Origin: Hirudo medicinalis
Taxonomy: Eukaryota; Annelida; Clitellata; Hirudinida; Hirudinidae
Assembly: GCA_011800805.1 (NCBI GenBank)
Contig: MPNW01000110.1
Span: 3,123 to 67,122, forward strand
Direction of reading: 5' to 3'
Length of the DNA: 64,000 bases
Shown here one piece after another: positions 34,701 to 45,900 of the stretch (position 1 is the stretch's first letter; each line of letters opens with the position of its first letter). The translations under genes were made by a program, and so were the position numbers. The notes under the pieces were generated by a model. That model had not been told where the DNA came from, did not search any database, and saw only the letters and a program-made list of their open reading frames with translations.

Positions 34701-36465
34701 CGTCGACGACGACAACATCGAATGTCATGGCCGTGACGACCGTTTCGAGCCACCAGCAGCCCACGCATCCTGGCATGCTCCCCCCTCCATTGCATGTTGG
34801 CGGTTCCATAGTTCAGGGGACCCCTGTGGTCGTGAGCCACCCCAACGAGTTGACGACCTGGCAACAACTTCAACTCCATTTGTTTCTACAGCAACAATTC
34901 CACCAACAACAACAGAGACCAGACCAAGCCCCTCCACCGCCGTCTCAATTTAACCCTTTGCCATTGGCTGGTCAGGATCTCAAAGTGCTAGTCAATCAGC
35001 TGACTGCAAACCAGCAAATGCAGGAGACGAGGGGTTCGATTATCAAGGGAACCCCCAACCATGTTGTTAGAGAACCTTCCACCAGCAGGGCCAGTCCGGC
35101 AAACAACCACAGCTCGCCAAAGAGACCCCCTTCGGGTCGGTCGAAGGCCCCTTCGCGCAATGAAAACAATCCCTTGAGGCCGGAACGTGGACTTACGCCT
35201 GGAGAGGACGGCAGTAGGCTCTTTGAACATTCCCGTGACATTTTGATAGATGATTACATGACTGCCCAGAAAATGAACTGTCAGCAGAAGAACTTTACTT
35301 CCTACAATGAACAATTGCCATCAAAGAAGCACAGCTCTCTAAAGAGAAAGTTTGGTCCCCTGCCATCGAGCGAGGGCCTTGTTTATTTCTCAGGCATGGA
35401 GGTGCCAAAGGGCAATGTGCCTCACCCTTCCAATGAAACTGCCAGATCTCTTATAGATAACATCATCTCTCAGAACATTGTCAAGGGCATTGAGGAAGAT
35501 AGGATTCCTCTCAAGAGTTCCGAAGCAGCTCGACCTATGACCCCCTCCCGTGTCAGCACGAACTTCCAGCCCCCCGGGTCACACTATTTCCCCACTTCCT
35601 GCGGACCTCTGAGCGCTCTCCAGTCGTCCATGATGCCTCTCATACCCCCTCCTCCCTTCTTCACCTCTGGCCTCCCCCTGCTGCAGGGGCCCTTCATTTA
35701 TCCACCTGCCACTCCAATAGGCTCATCAGAAAAAGGTGGTTGTTTAAAATTTCTAGTAATACATATTTTGTTTTTCAAAACTTGTTCGTAAAATTTATTT
35801 GGATTCATTTTAAATAACTTGATTTCCTAGAGTTAATTTTTAAGTCACTATTCTCTGCTGCTTATTTTTCAGTCAAAACAGAAAGACCAAATTTTGCATC
35901 CCCACCCCCTACCCAGCGTTCCCCGCTGCCGTCGGGCATTTTGAGGTCGACTGTCCCATCTAACTGTCACAACCCTCGAAATAGCAGCGAAGGGGGCAAG
36001 ACGACACCTCGTCACAGTACGGGCTCATCGGCATGCACCAACAACATCTACAATTTCATATCCTCAACCCACAGCATGCAGGTTCAATCCTCGTCTTCAT
36101 CTCTCAATGCAGCCTTTGCCCAGCTACCTCCCGCAATGATCTCCCAGCCCTCCTCCTCGTCGAGCCAGATGATGCCCGTTCCTTCGTCGACGTCGCCTGG
36201 CTTTCACTCACCAGCTTCATTCCTGCAAATGTTTCCACTCAATCAGTTCATGTCCACCTTTCCACTCCAGATGCCCCAGCAGGGGGTCATTCCCCCCTCG
36301 ACCCTGGCGTCCCGCCATCCGATGCCCCCTTCGTCGCTCTTCATGTCGCAGCTCATTCAGAATTTCCATCAGCAGTTTTCAGGAGGAGGAGGAGGAGCCG
36401 GAATGCTGACTGCTGTTGCGGCCGCAGCTCCGAAGTCCACTTCTGCCACGTCCGGTCACATCTGA
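28954..36465 (+). CDS. NCOR: Nuclear receptor co-repressor (NCoR/SMRT family), short form with one SANT domain
   Basis: Sixteen exons are read: 28954-29130, 29414-29487, 29574-30000, 30336-30509, 30804-30917, 31252-31308, 31464-31516, 31923-31989, 32275-32360, 32927-33013, 33146-33191, 33329-33568, 33689-33799, 33921-34033, 34261-35735 and 35873-36465, giving 1,297 residues. The deacetylase-activating region is clear: the coiled coil DEILQKINRLDRLISSVDQ, then HSIYSENR, PLYQKPSDAQVYRDNIK, AWVQRMDRIENNPKKR and the SANT1 segment FRETYVAHPKNFARIASQLQ with CVYFYYVTKKEEGYKQLVRR. The long exon 15 has two GSI-x-x-GTP motifs (GSIVQGTP, GSIIKGTP), a DDYMTAQKM segment, and a nuclear-receptor-binding CoRNR box IDNII (35453-35467). 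The tail is Ser/Pro/Gln-rich. NCoR recruits HDAC3 and TBL1 to silence receptor targets in the nucleus. A second SANT domain is not found, and the protein is about half the vertebrate length. Intron 4 needs a GC donor. Confidence 0.92.
30510..30515 (+). other. GC splice donor of NCoR intron 4
   Basis: The exon ends CTTAAG and is followed by GCGAGT. Only this phase-0 junction leads into the frame EPLEEKSIHRPEEELERP that ends in HSIYSENR. The GT four bases later gives the wrong phase. Confidence 0.65.
31083..31141. repeat. (ATT)n microsatellite in NCoR intron 5
   Basis: ATT/GTT trinucleotide run. A second one of the same type lies at 31697-31776 in intron 7. Confidence 0.9.
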
Positions 36466-37965
36466 GAATTGAGTCACGGAAGTAAGGAATTGACGGATGC
36501 TCGGACGAAACCATTCTTTTCCCGTCTCTGTCGTGCGACGTCTTTGTTTTTCGACGGACTAATTTTAATCCACATTATTTTTAAAGCTTGTTTTCATCTT
36601 TCCAAGCCGTTGCACGGGGCCAAAGAGTTTTTGTGATTTTTTTACAATTATAAATTTCTTTTCGTTTTTAAAGTTGTTCGTGGAGATGCTTAAAATGTGG
36701 ATTTTTATTGAACTCGAGGCTTTGACGAATTGGAACGAAGCGTTCGTGAGTTTCAAAATGCGAGGATATCGAGATGATTGGGTTTTTCCGTTGTTGGTTC
36801 CACTGTTTTAATGTTAAGGTTATTTTTTTTTAGCCTTTATCTACGTTCTCATCATCATCATTGCATCGTCATCATTACATCATCATCATTGTTGCTTTCG
36901 TGCATGCGTCGTCGTCGGCTTGGGATGCCCTTGGTTCACTTGAAAACCTGTGTCGTTCCTCATGTCATCTCATTCACCAATATTTGTGCATCTTCAGACT
37001 GCATAGGGCAATTATTCTGAGTTTGTACGAATCCATTTCAGTGGTCAATTGAAGTCTTGATCTTTGCAGTCACGGTCAGTGTCACGTCGATGGATGTTGT
37101 TCTCGTTTTCCGTTCGTCATTGTCATCAAGGATCATCATCAACATCATGCCAAGCTTGGCCTCTGTGGATCTTTACAATTGGGAAATCTTCAAGTTGAAT
37201 CACTCGTCGATGTCGTGTGCAGCAGAGTCGTCGATATTTAGTGCTTGGTTAATAAATTCTTGATTGCTTCTGGTTTCACTGGTGTGCATCTTTGGACATT
37301 TTGCATTGATTTGATAATAATTAACAACAATGTAATCGACAATGTGGTTACTAGAATACGATGCTCTGATTGTCTCTTTTTTAAAACTTACATTGCTCTG
37401 TGGTGTCTTGAAATGTTTGCTCCTCATTCTTCTCGGTTTCCGTGATTATTGATTTAAAATATTAATTAATTCGGTTATTTAATTCGTCGTTTATCTTATG
37501 TTTTTGGTCTTTAGAGGAGAGAAAAATAATCTATTTATATTTTATTTTAAATCTTTAAATTTGTATCGTCATGATTTTTAGTGTGTCGAAATGCCCATCA
37601 TCGATTCGAAGTTTTAGAAATGGTTTAAACTTGACACTGAAAGACTGAGGGACTGCGTTGCTTTTTTCCTTGGAATCAATTTTCATCTTATTTTCAAGTG
37701 GCAGCCCCGTTAACGCTTTCATCGTAGAAAAAGATTGAATTGGTTATTTCTATTCTCATCTACCATCACCTCGCAACGAACCCAGAAGTGCCCAGTAACG
37801 GCGAAATCATGTCCCATCGTTTTGAAAGTTGCAGTGAATTAAATCAAATGTTCCCAGTTGTGATCCTCATTGGTGGTGATGGCGGTATCGATCGCGATTT
37901 CGTTGTTTGTAAGTTCCTGTACAGTGCACGTTGTCTGTGAATAAATTCACTTCATTGAGAGCTTG
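36466..37965 (+). other. NCoR 3'UTR with two candidate polyadenylation signals
   Basis: AATAAA occurs at 37250-37255 and 37940-37945 on the plus strand. No other gene is apparent before 38.5 kb, so a 3'UTR of 0.8 or 1.5 kb is likely. The segment 36840-36900 has CAT-rich simple sequence. Confidence 0.5.
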
Positions 37966-38520
37966 TGCTTGGCTTGCCTCCATGGCGTCTGACAGGTGTC
38001 GATTAAAGATCGTAATATAAAATAATAAAGTGTTAAACATTGAGCTGTCAATAATTTTATCACCCAGTAATTAAAGTCACGAACTCCAATTCTCTAAATA
38101 ACGTTTCTGAACAGAGGCCGATGTGGCTAATTTAAGCTCTAGAATCAACCGAATCAACCTAGTATTTGTTTAATTGGCTCAAATTTTATTACTAAACAGT
38201 TTAATTATCTTCAAATTTCTTTGGTAGAACTGAATCTGAAGGGAAAGGCAGCTACTAGTGCACGAATTATTCCGCAGCAGCAAAGTTAATGATGACCACA
38301 CTCCACTCTATCATGGGCTACTTTAGCACCAGAATTACCCAGATGGAGGCCCCGATTCAGTGTAGTGGTTGAGGCCCAAAGACCAATGCGCCGGTCCCAT
38401 CCAACGGCTAGTCGTCATGGTCGATTGGCAATTGCCCTGGAGTTACAGGGGTAGAAACAAGAGCAGAAACTAACGAATACAGAAACGAGCTCAGGGAGCA
38501 TTTCCGAATGTGGAAATAGT

Positions 38521-38724
38521 TCACTGCATGTATCTGGTGCTGATGGTCAGCAACTGTAGTGCGGAGCGTTCATTATCAAAGATGAAACAGACTTTGCAAA
38601 TCGATGTGAAATGATCGGTTCTCTCACCTAGATTTGATGAGTGGAGTCCGACTTTGAGATAAACTTTGAGGACCTGGTAACCGAATTTGTGAAGATGAAA
38701 ACGCTGATAGATTCACTACTTTAA
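38521..38724 (+). mobile_element. Fossil of a hAT-type transposase C-terminus
   Basis: The plus strand encodes LVLMVSNCSAERSLSKMK, the typical hAT dimerisation-region signature, then stops. After a frame change it continues as FEDLVTEFVKMKTLID, the usual end of the same domain. Several stops and a shift show it is long dead. The sequence upstream (38200-38520) may be more of the element but is too decayed to read. Confidence 0.75.
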
Positions 38725-38999
38725 TGCTGTACATTCAATGCAGGAGAAGACTTTACTTAGTTATAGGCTGAGTCAAAGGTATCACGATGACAATGCTATG
38801 TACCAAGCCTAGTTAATATCAGATTGTGCACGCGACATTTTCGATTGCAATAAATCTATATTAATCACTCTGAAAAGCAAACAAGTAAGGCGAGTATTCG
38901 GATCAGCAGCCAGGGGCTCCCTCGACAAATTATCAACTCGAAGTGGACGCTGGTCTTTCGACATTGTTGGCAAATGTGGAAGAGACTCCTTTCAAGGAC

Positions 39000-39140
39000 C
39001 AGCGCTGGTTTGACCGGGTATCTCCCCGCATTGAATAAATTCTCCTTTTGAAGGACAGCCTCCCTCAGTCTTGAAGTTCCGTTGGGATATACGCCACTAT
39101 AATAACAGTATCCTGAAGGATTATTTATATTATTAAGTAA
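39000..39140. repeat. Dispersed repeat, copy 2 (partner at 19.0 kb)
   Basis: This shares about 95 bp with 19021-19115 at roughly 70 percent identity by eye, with one 17-bp gap. A minus-strand open frame of 133 codons (38865-39266) runs through it but lacks an ATG-led, spliced context, so I treat it as part of a mobile or repeated sequence. Confidence 0.65.
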
Positions 39141-39705
39141 TTCGGGCAGTGGCCTACAGACCTCTAACACAATCCAAAAAATGGGATGCGAAGCACTAGA
39201 AAAAAACTCGTAGAAAATAGTTCTGATGTCAGCCATTCGTAAATTGATCTTGCTATTTTGACCCAAAAAAAAATCTGAAGATAATTAAAAAATAAATGGA
39301 TAATTGTTATATTAACTTTGTAATAATATGAAAATGTTCTAGAAGCATAAAAAGTTTTACGAAAAAAATTGATTTCATAAGGTGACAAGCAGATTTTACT
39401 CTGCGGATCCGACTCTGCAGTCTGTTTTCGTAGCTTTTCGTAGTCGTGTACGAGCTTTGTCAAATAATATTGTGAAGTACACTATAAATTTGCCAGTTCT
39501 TGAAGTTACAATTTTAAACACGTCACAGTAACGTGGTCGTGAACGTTTATAGTGACAGAATATTGTAAGATTTTATTAAGTGTTAGCTATTTCATTTTTT
39601 TAAGATAGTGATAGTATTATTTCGCATATTAATTATGAAATGAGTAGTGCAGTACAGAGAAATTTTTCAGATTAGAGGATCCTTAGTCAAGGGCACATTT
39701 GTGCT
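39141..39705. other. Upstream region of ARL6IP5
   Basis: AT-rich sequence without a supported exon. A minus-strand open frame around 39463-39164 lacks an ATG and shows no recognisable domain. Confidence 0.4.
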
Positions 39706-40636
39706 ATGAGCAAAGTGGACATTGCTCCTTTTCAGTCTCTTGATGAGTTCATCTTGGACACATCTAGGTTTGGCCTTCCAAACTATGGGGATCCAGAAAA
39801 ATGGGCAAACAGGATTATAAACAACCTCCTCTACTTCCAAACCAACTACTTCATGCTGGCCATAATTATTTTTGCACTCATTGGGTTTGTCATCTATTTA
39901 AGCCAATTTATGCATTTTTTATTATTCAAGTATATTAAGTAAATTGTTCTTAAAGGCAAATGAGAACTAGGAGTTGAGTAGATTAGTTATAAAAATTGGA
40001 TTACAATCATAGAGTCAGAAAACATTTTTATGATGACATCTTTTTTAGGTTTATTTGGTGATAATTGTGAGTTAACATTCCTACATGACATTTAATTTCC
40101 CTAAATTTTTCAGCATTTACCATCCAGTGGATATGATTATTGGTTGTTTAACTCTTGCTGGAACCATCATGATCTTTGTGACAATCTCAAACTCCAGGGC
40201 AGAGTTTAAGAGATTTAAACAGAAATACCCAGGAGTTGGAGCTTTGCTGATCATTGCATTGTGCTACTTCTTTGTCTATGTCATTGGATCCCTTGCCACA
40301 TTCATCTTTGGAATCAGTTTTCCACTTTTAGGTTGGCATTTGACATCAATACAATTTATTTTTGTTATTTTATTTGTAACTTTACCAGTTGTTTTTTCTA
40401 TTGTTTGTTCAACTGTGAAATATCAACTCTGTGACTGTTTAAACATCGATTTTCAAATTAAATGATAATTTATTTTCATGTATTAATTTATTTCCAGTCA
40501 TCTTCGTACATGCCAGCACTCGCTTGAGGAGCCTCAAGAATAAATTGGTCAACAAAATGGAGTATGTGGGGGTCAGGAGAACCCCCATGGGACTCTTCCT
40601 TGAGGCCATTGGATTGGAGGAGCAGTCTGGATCGTG
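39706..40636 (+). CDS. ARL6IP5: ARL6IP5/PRAF3 (PRA1 family) membrane protein
   Basis: Three exons are read: 39706-39884, 40114-40331 and 40497-40636, with consistent phases and 178 residues (human 188). The family N-terminus is clear: IAPFQSLDEF, then DPEKWANRIINNLLYFQTNY. Four hydrophobic segments follow in two pairs (about residues 50-80 and 105-150), as in PRA1 proteins. The C-terminus has ASTRLRSLKNKLVNKME and RRTPMG, which match vertebrate JWA/PRAF3. These proteins sit in the ER membrane and modulate glutamate transporter EAAC1 and Rab traffic. A polyadenylation AATAAA lies at 41049-41054. Confidence 0.93.
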
Positions 40637-41246
40637 ACTTGAAATCACTCAAGTCCTGAAGCAATTCCTCTTTGGACTTTCACACGTTTGCAAAATCATC
40701 ATAAAATGTCTCAACAATGTGTGTCAAGAGAAGAATTCATGATGACAATGTCTTCTGAACATTTAACGATGGATTCCTTAAATTGCTAGGAGCCAATTTG
40801 TGAGAATGCACCCCAGATCGATTGCGAGTGATTCGTCATTTTCATGTTTGACGCTTAACCATTACATCTAGTTCAAATTATGTTCATCCTCTTGCAATAT
40901 GAACACATTTTCAATTTTGACTTGCCTCAAGTTTGATTACCTTAACTAGTGCACTGATTTTTGACTTAATGGATCCAAAAATGGGAGCAACTGAGCGAGT
41001 CTTCCAACCATGTGCTTGTATTTGGAAATCTTAGAATCATTTCCATCCAATAAATTATCTTAGAATTTATATCGACAAAAGTCCCAATTTTCAAGTTAGC
41101 TTTTCTTGCTCTTCAGGAGAAGCACGTTTGTTCAGAACTATTACTCAATACAATCTTTATTGAGAGATGCAAGTAGTTTTATTAATCTTGTCGAATGTCT
41201 CAAGCATGCTCTTTCATATTGAGAGTGGAAAAAAATGCTTGATCAT
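40637..41246. other. Convergent 3'UTRs of ARL6IP5 and MRPL32
   Basis: The ARL6IP5 polyadenylation signal AATAAA is at 41049-41054 (+). The MRPL32 signal is at 41156-41161 on the minus strand (TTTATT on plus). The two transcripts therefore end about 60-100 bp apart without another gene between. Confidence 0.6.
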
Positions 41247-42233
41247 TTAGGCAATCCATTTTGAGCTGACATCTGGATTGTTCTTATGGAATTCTTCTGT
41301 GGCCTCCCTCACCTTGCCATAACAATGACCTAAGAAAAAAACCAAGTTCAATGAGCAATTATTGTCATGTTTAATTATCTGAAAACTATGAAAAGTTTGC
41401 TTGCATGGATGATGCCTAGCAAATTATCAATTTTATGAAAGCACTAGTGATTGTTTGTTAAAGTACTAAGAAGCTTGTTACAAGCCAAAGTCCTTGTGCG
41501 ATCGATGCACCAAAGCTTCACCAAATTTTCGAGCCATATATATATTGGTTATGGATGTGAAGGCACTGTAATTGCCTGACCATTTAATTAACTGCTTCCC
41601 AAGGTAACAACCAGGTTGTAAAAACATAATGACCTGGCTTTTATTATGGCTTGCCCTTTAACTGGCTAACTTGTATGCTAATTCAGATTAGATTAAGCAT
41701 TAGGAAGCAATGGTTTCCACAAGGTTGCAAATTTCACTAATTTATAGTAACAATAATTCTGTGCATAAGTAAAAATAAATAACAAGTGTAGCCATCTCAC
41801 CGCACAGAGTGTGTATAAGGTGGTAGTTACCACAGTTGAGGCACACAGTGATGTTATCTTTGGGAGTCATGAATTTTTTTACTGCATGGCAGCCATACCG
41901 TCTTATGGCTCTCTTTTCGCGAGAGCGCCTACTTTTGGGCACAGCAGCATAAAATATGCCATCAAAAACTTCCTGTATAGATGATGGAAAATTATTGTTC
42001 GATGTCGACACAGCTGAACCGTTACAGGCAGTGTTCAGAGCTAAAACTGAAAAGAGAATTTCGTTATAGCGTGACCAGTTATTCAACCACAAATTTCTCT
42101 GAAAAATAAAAAATTGATATTTTGCTATTCGAGAATTACCTTCGTAGTGAAACTGTGAGTGAGGCCTTAACGCCGCCAACAAAGCATCCGAAAGATTCCT
42201 CAGAACAGAAGCAAACTCCCTGACCAGCTTCAT
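41247..42233 (-). CDS. MRPL32: Mitochondrial ribosomal protein L32
   Basis: Three minus-strand exons are read: 42233-42140, 42046-41801 and 41329-41247, giving 140 residues. The bL32 core is distinct: DGIFYAAVPKSRRSREKRA, then ITVCLNCGNYHLIHTLCG, joined across the last intron to HCYGKVREATEEFHK. The four cysteines of the zinc ribbon (CLNC and C-G-H-C) are all present. The first about 60 residues are Arg/Leu/Ser-rich and fit a mitochondrial targeting sequence; in other species it is removed by the m-AAA protease to control ribosome assembly. Human L32 is longer (188), mainly at the C-terminus. It is head-to-head with HUWE1. Confidence 0.92.
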
Positions 42234-42941
42234 CTTTGTAGAAGGACACAAAATTGTTTCGATCAAAACACAGAACTGCTAATCAGGTATTTGAAACAAA
42301 TGTCAAATTTAAGAAAAAAAAAAAATTTATTTTACATTTAATGTTAATTTTAAACATGTTAAGTTAAACATTTATTTTAATTCTAAAATTAAAAACGCAT
42401 CCAATTTCATCCGGGCTATTTTGTCTATAAATGGCTGTCAATAGGCTGTTTCTGTAATTCTGAGTAGATCTTTCTGGTCGCGTAACGAAGGCTGTTTTTG
42501 ATTGTTTGCTCTCGGAACAAAGTTGGTTTCGGTTTGAAAATTATGAAATTTAATAATTTCTTGTGCTTAGTTTAACATCCTCGTGTTTTGAAGTTGTATT
42601 TTATTATTCGCCTTAACGGTTTGTCATCGTTTGTCTAAATGTGGCCACAAACAGTTTCCGTGGGATTTACGTCACCGATAATTTGCCCATTGTTGTTTTA
42701 TTGTCATATTTTGGGATTACTGATTAAGTAGCTTTGTGTTTGATAAGTTTTTCCTTTGTTTCGTTTTTGCGCCAACTAACTTCGCGTTTAGTTCTTGCTT
42801 GTTCGAATTAGCCTTGGGTATTGTAATATATGACTTTTCGTTAATATTTGATGGATTTGAATTGAATATTATTAAATTATTGTTTTCTTTAGCTCGTGCA
42901 ATCCCACCTGGGATCAATTAACAGCTTATGAAATATAAAGG
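42234..42941. promoter_or_regulatory. Intergenic region between divergent MRPL32 and HUWE1
   Basis: The start codons are 708 bp apart. No exon is supported, although a short AT-rich open frame exists on each strand around 42717-42921. Non-coding first exons of either gene may lie here. Confidence 0.4.
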
Positions 42942-45900
42942 ATGAAAATTGATCGTTCAAAACTGAAGAAAGGGAATTTTGATGTCGTAAGTGGAGAGTG
43001 AATCATAGCATGTCGATATTAGACTTATAACAAGTTGAATTGCTTAATCATTTTGAAAATAATTGTACTTTTATTTTTATTTGTCATGAAATGTTTCTTG
43101 ATTTGTAGCCTCATGAGTGCAAGACACTCATTGCTAGGATAGGAAACTGCAAGAGCAAGATAGAACTGTTGAATGAACTGAAGAATATTAGATGTTGGGT
43201 TTATGGAAAGGTTTGTGCTTTGAATTGCAGTTAAAATTCTAAGATGTAAGCGGATATCTGAAACAAACGTTTTTATAATTTTTAGTGTGAGCTTCTAAAC
43301 TGGGTCGATGTATTGGACAAATTGGATGAAGTTTTAGAAGCTGCTTGTCAACCAGTTCATCTTCATTCTGCTGATGCCCTCCCAGGGTGTCCTTGGCCCA
43401 TGGCCTGTGATCTGCAAACTTCACAGGATGCCGGTCTGGATAGATCCTTGCTCCTCGCGTCGTTGCACTTCACCGCACTTCTGATAGAACACAGCTTCAC
43501 CAGACACTTATATAGCTCCATGGAGCACCTGACGACTCTGCTAGCTTCTAGTGACATGACTGTTGTACTTGCAGTAGTTGATGTCCTATATGTTTTCAGG
43601 TTGTCAAATTCCCTATGTTATTATTCTTTGTATGTTGATATTTAAGGGCCATTCATCTGAACTGCAGCAGTTGTAATTGTAACAATCCCAATGCAAAATG
43701 AATATTCATGTGACTCAAATAGCAAAGGAATCTTCCTTCTCAATATAATGATGAAGATTCAATTTTTGGTTTTGGATTGGACAGCAGATTCCTTTTCATT
43801 GATAGCCTGAGAGTGAAGCCCTATTATAACAAGGCCATCTCATTTTGAACTCGTGCCCATTAAATTCAAGTCAACTCTACTTTTGAAATTAAATAATATT
43901 ATTTTTTACAGCTTACTGGTTTTATTATCTGTTGGCCATTAATTTGCTTAGTGGTAAGGCTAATTCTCAGACACTTCTCTTGCAGCAAACGTTCAAACTT
44001 CATATCTCGATTGTCAGCAGAGAAGAAGCAGGCCCTCATTCATCGTCTTGTCTTATTGGCTGAGGTGATTGTTGTTTTGCTCATTGCTTTGAATGACCAG
44101 TTGTTAATGTCGTGTTTCCTTGTTTAGGCCATCTTGTCGTGCTTTTAGAATCAAACCATATTTATATTTGTTTGGGAATGGGGAATATTGAATATTGAAG
44201 TTGATCAAATAAATGATTAACCCTAACAAACTTAAACCAAGAAATAAATTTCAGTCATGGGGAGGTAAAGAGAATGGGTTTGGACTTGCAGCTTGTGCAC
44301 AAGACCTTCCATTGACTGTGAGTTATTATTGCCTTTCTGTTAACATCAATCTTGCTACATGGTTTGGAAATTGCAACTACCTTTATATGAAATTGTTTTG
44401 TTTTATTATTATTATAGTTATTATTATTATTATTATTAACATTGTTATTATTATTATTAACGTTATTATTATTATTATTATTATTAGATCAACTGAAGGC
44501 TGATCTAAGTTCAGATTTGATTGCAACAAAATGATTTTGCAATAATAATAACCTTGCAATTAAATGAAATTGAAAACTATTTACTAATGGCAATGACAAA
44601 TGTGATTATGAATTCTTGTAGTCTTATCCAGAGAGTGCCACCACACTGCACTTTGAGTATTATGATGAGGTTGAGGAACCCCACTCCAAGAAGGTAAGAT
44701 GATTGTAAAGATTGCTGATCAACAATGTTAATGTAGTTATTGCATAAAGTAACTCTTACATAATATTACAAGTTAGCAATTTTTATTTAATGACTTGTGT
44801 TGTAAATGCTTTGTGAGCTTTGTTGCTTTGACATAATGTATTAATCACAATGATGATGTTACCTGATGATGTTGTTGATGCAATGACATGGAACTTTCAT
44901 CCTTAGCAGGCCACCTGTCATCAACTACGACAAATTCACATACCAAGGTTGGATAAGATTGGAAAGGATGCCTCCTCTCTCATGGTGTCTTTTATCAAGA
45001 ACTCCAAACCACCCAAGGATAAAGAGGTTTGCGATTTAGTTCTTCATTAAACATTATAACAATGTTGAATATTTATTGAAGTCTTGGTTTTAACCTTTTC
45101 TCTTTCCTAACAATTATCTCAATTATCAAGGAATGAAAATGAGTTGCACGTTTCCAAATCGAGCGTTCATGCCCGTTTTCTCAAATTTTATTTTGTGTAC
45201 TCTCAATCAATGCGATCAAATTTTTGTCGACAGATGCAACTGTTCACGCACATCAGATTAGCCCTCTCCTTTTCTGGTCATGAGGAGAGGCTGCAATGTG
45301 TCCAGGCAAGGCTGCAGGCAATTTCCACACTGAGTTAGATTCGACATTATAGTGTCTGATTTTTTATTCAAACTTAAAACGCATTGACGCGATTCCGCCG
45401 ACTTTCAGTCTATTCGAATGCTGCCCAAGACCATCTCGGCTCTTTGCTGTACAGTGGATTTGTTGAGGAGCTCGTGGATCTGTTAGAACTGATGAGCGAC
45501 AAACTGACCGTAAGTCGGCTAATAATTTGAAGTTATCCCATGTTTTTCGACGACTTAAATCTTCTACGCAGGAGTTGAAGGCTACATCTCTAAGGACTCT
45601 CACTGCAGTTGTTCACTTTGAAGGAAACAGAAAGTAAGTTTTGACAACAGTGTTTGTCTGGTATACTTTAATGACCAGATAAGGGCTTTTGGCAAATGAT
45701 GTTTAATAATAATATCCCAACTTGGATAACCATAAGATTTCACTGCAATTCTAGTATTAGAATTTCAAAGAAAATTTTTAAGACATTACTATCTATTGGC
45801 AGCTTCTAGGCTGTTGCTTAACATATTATAAGCAGACTGAATTGTTATTTCCAGGTTGAATTCCATCATAGATGCCACTGGCACGTCTTCTTACCACGGC

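Noticed and set aside
38865..39266. 133-codon minus-strand frame and a second frame near 39463
   Set aside because: There is no ATG in a suitable place, no secure splice pair, and the segment contains the dispersed repeat also seen at 19.0 kb.
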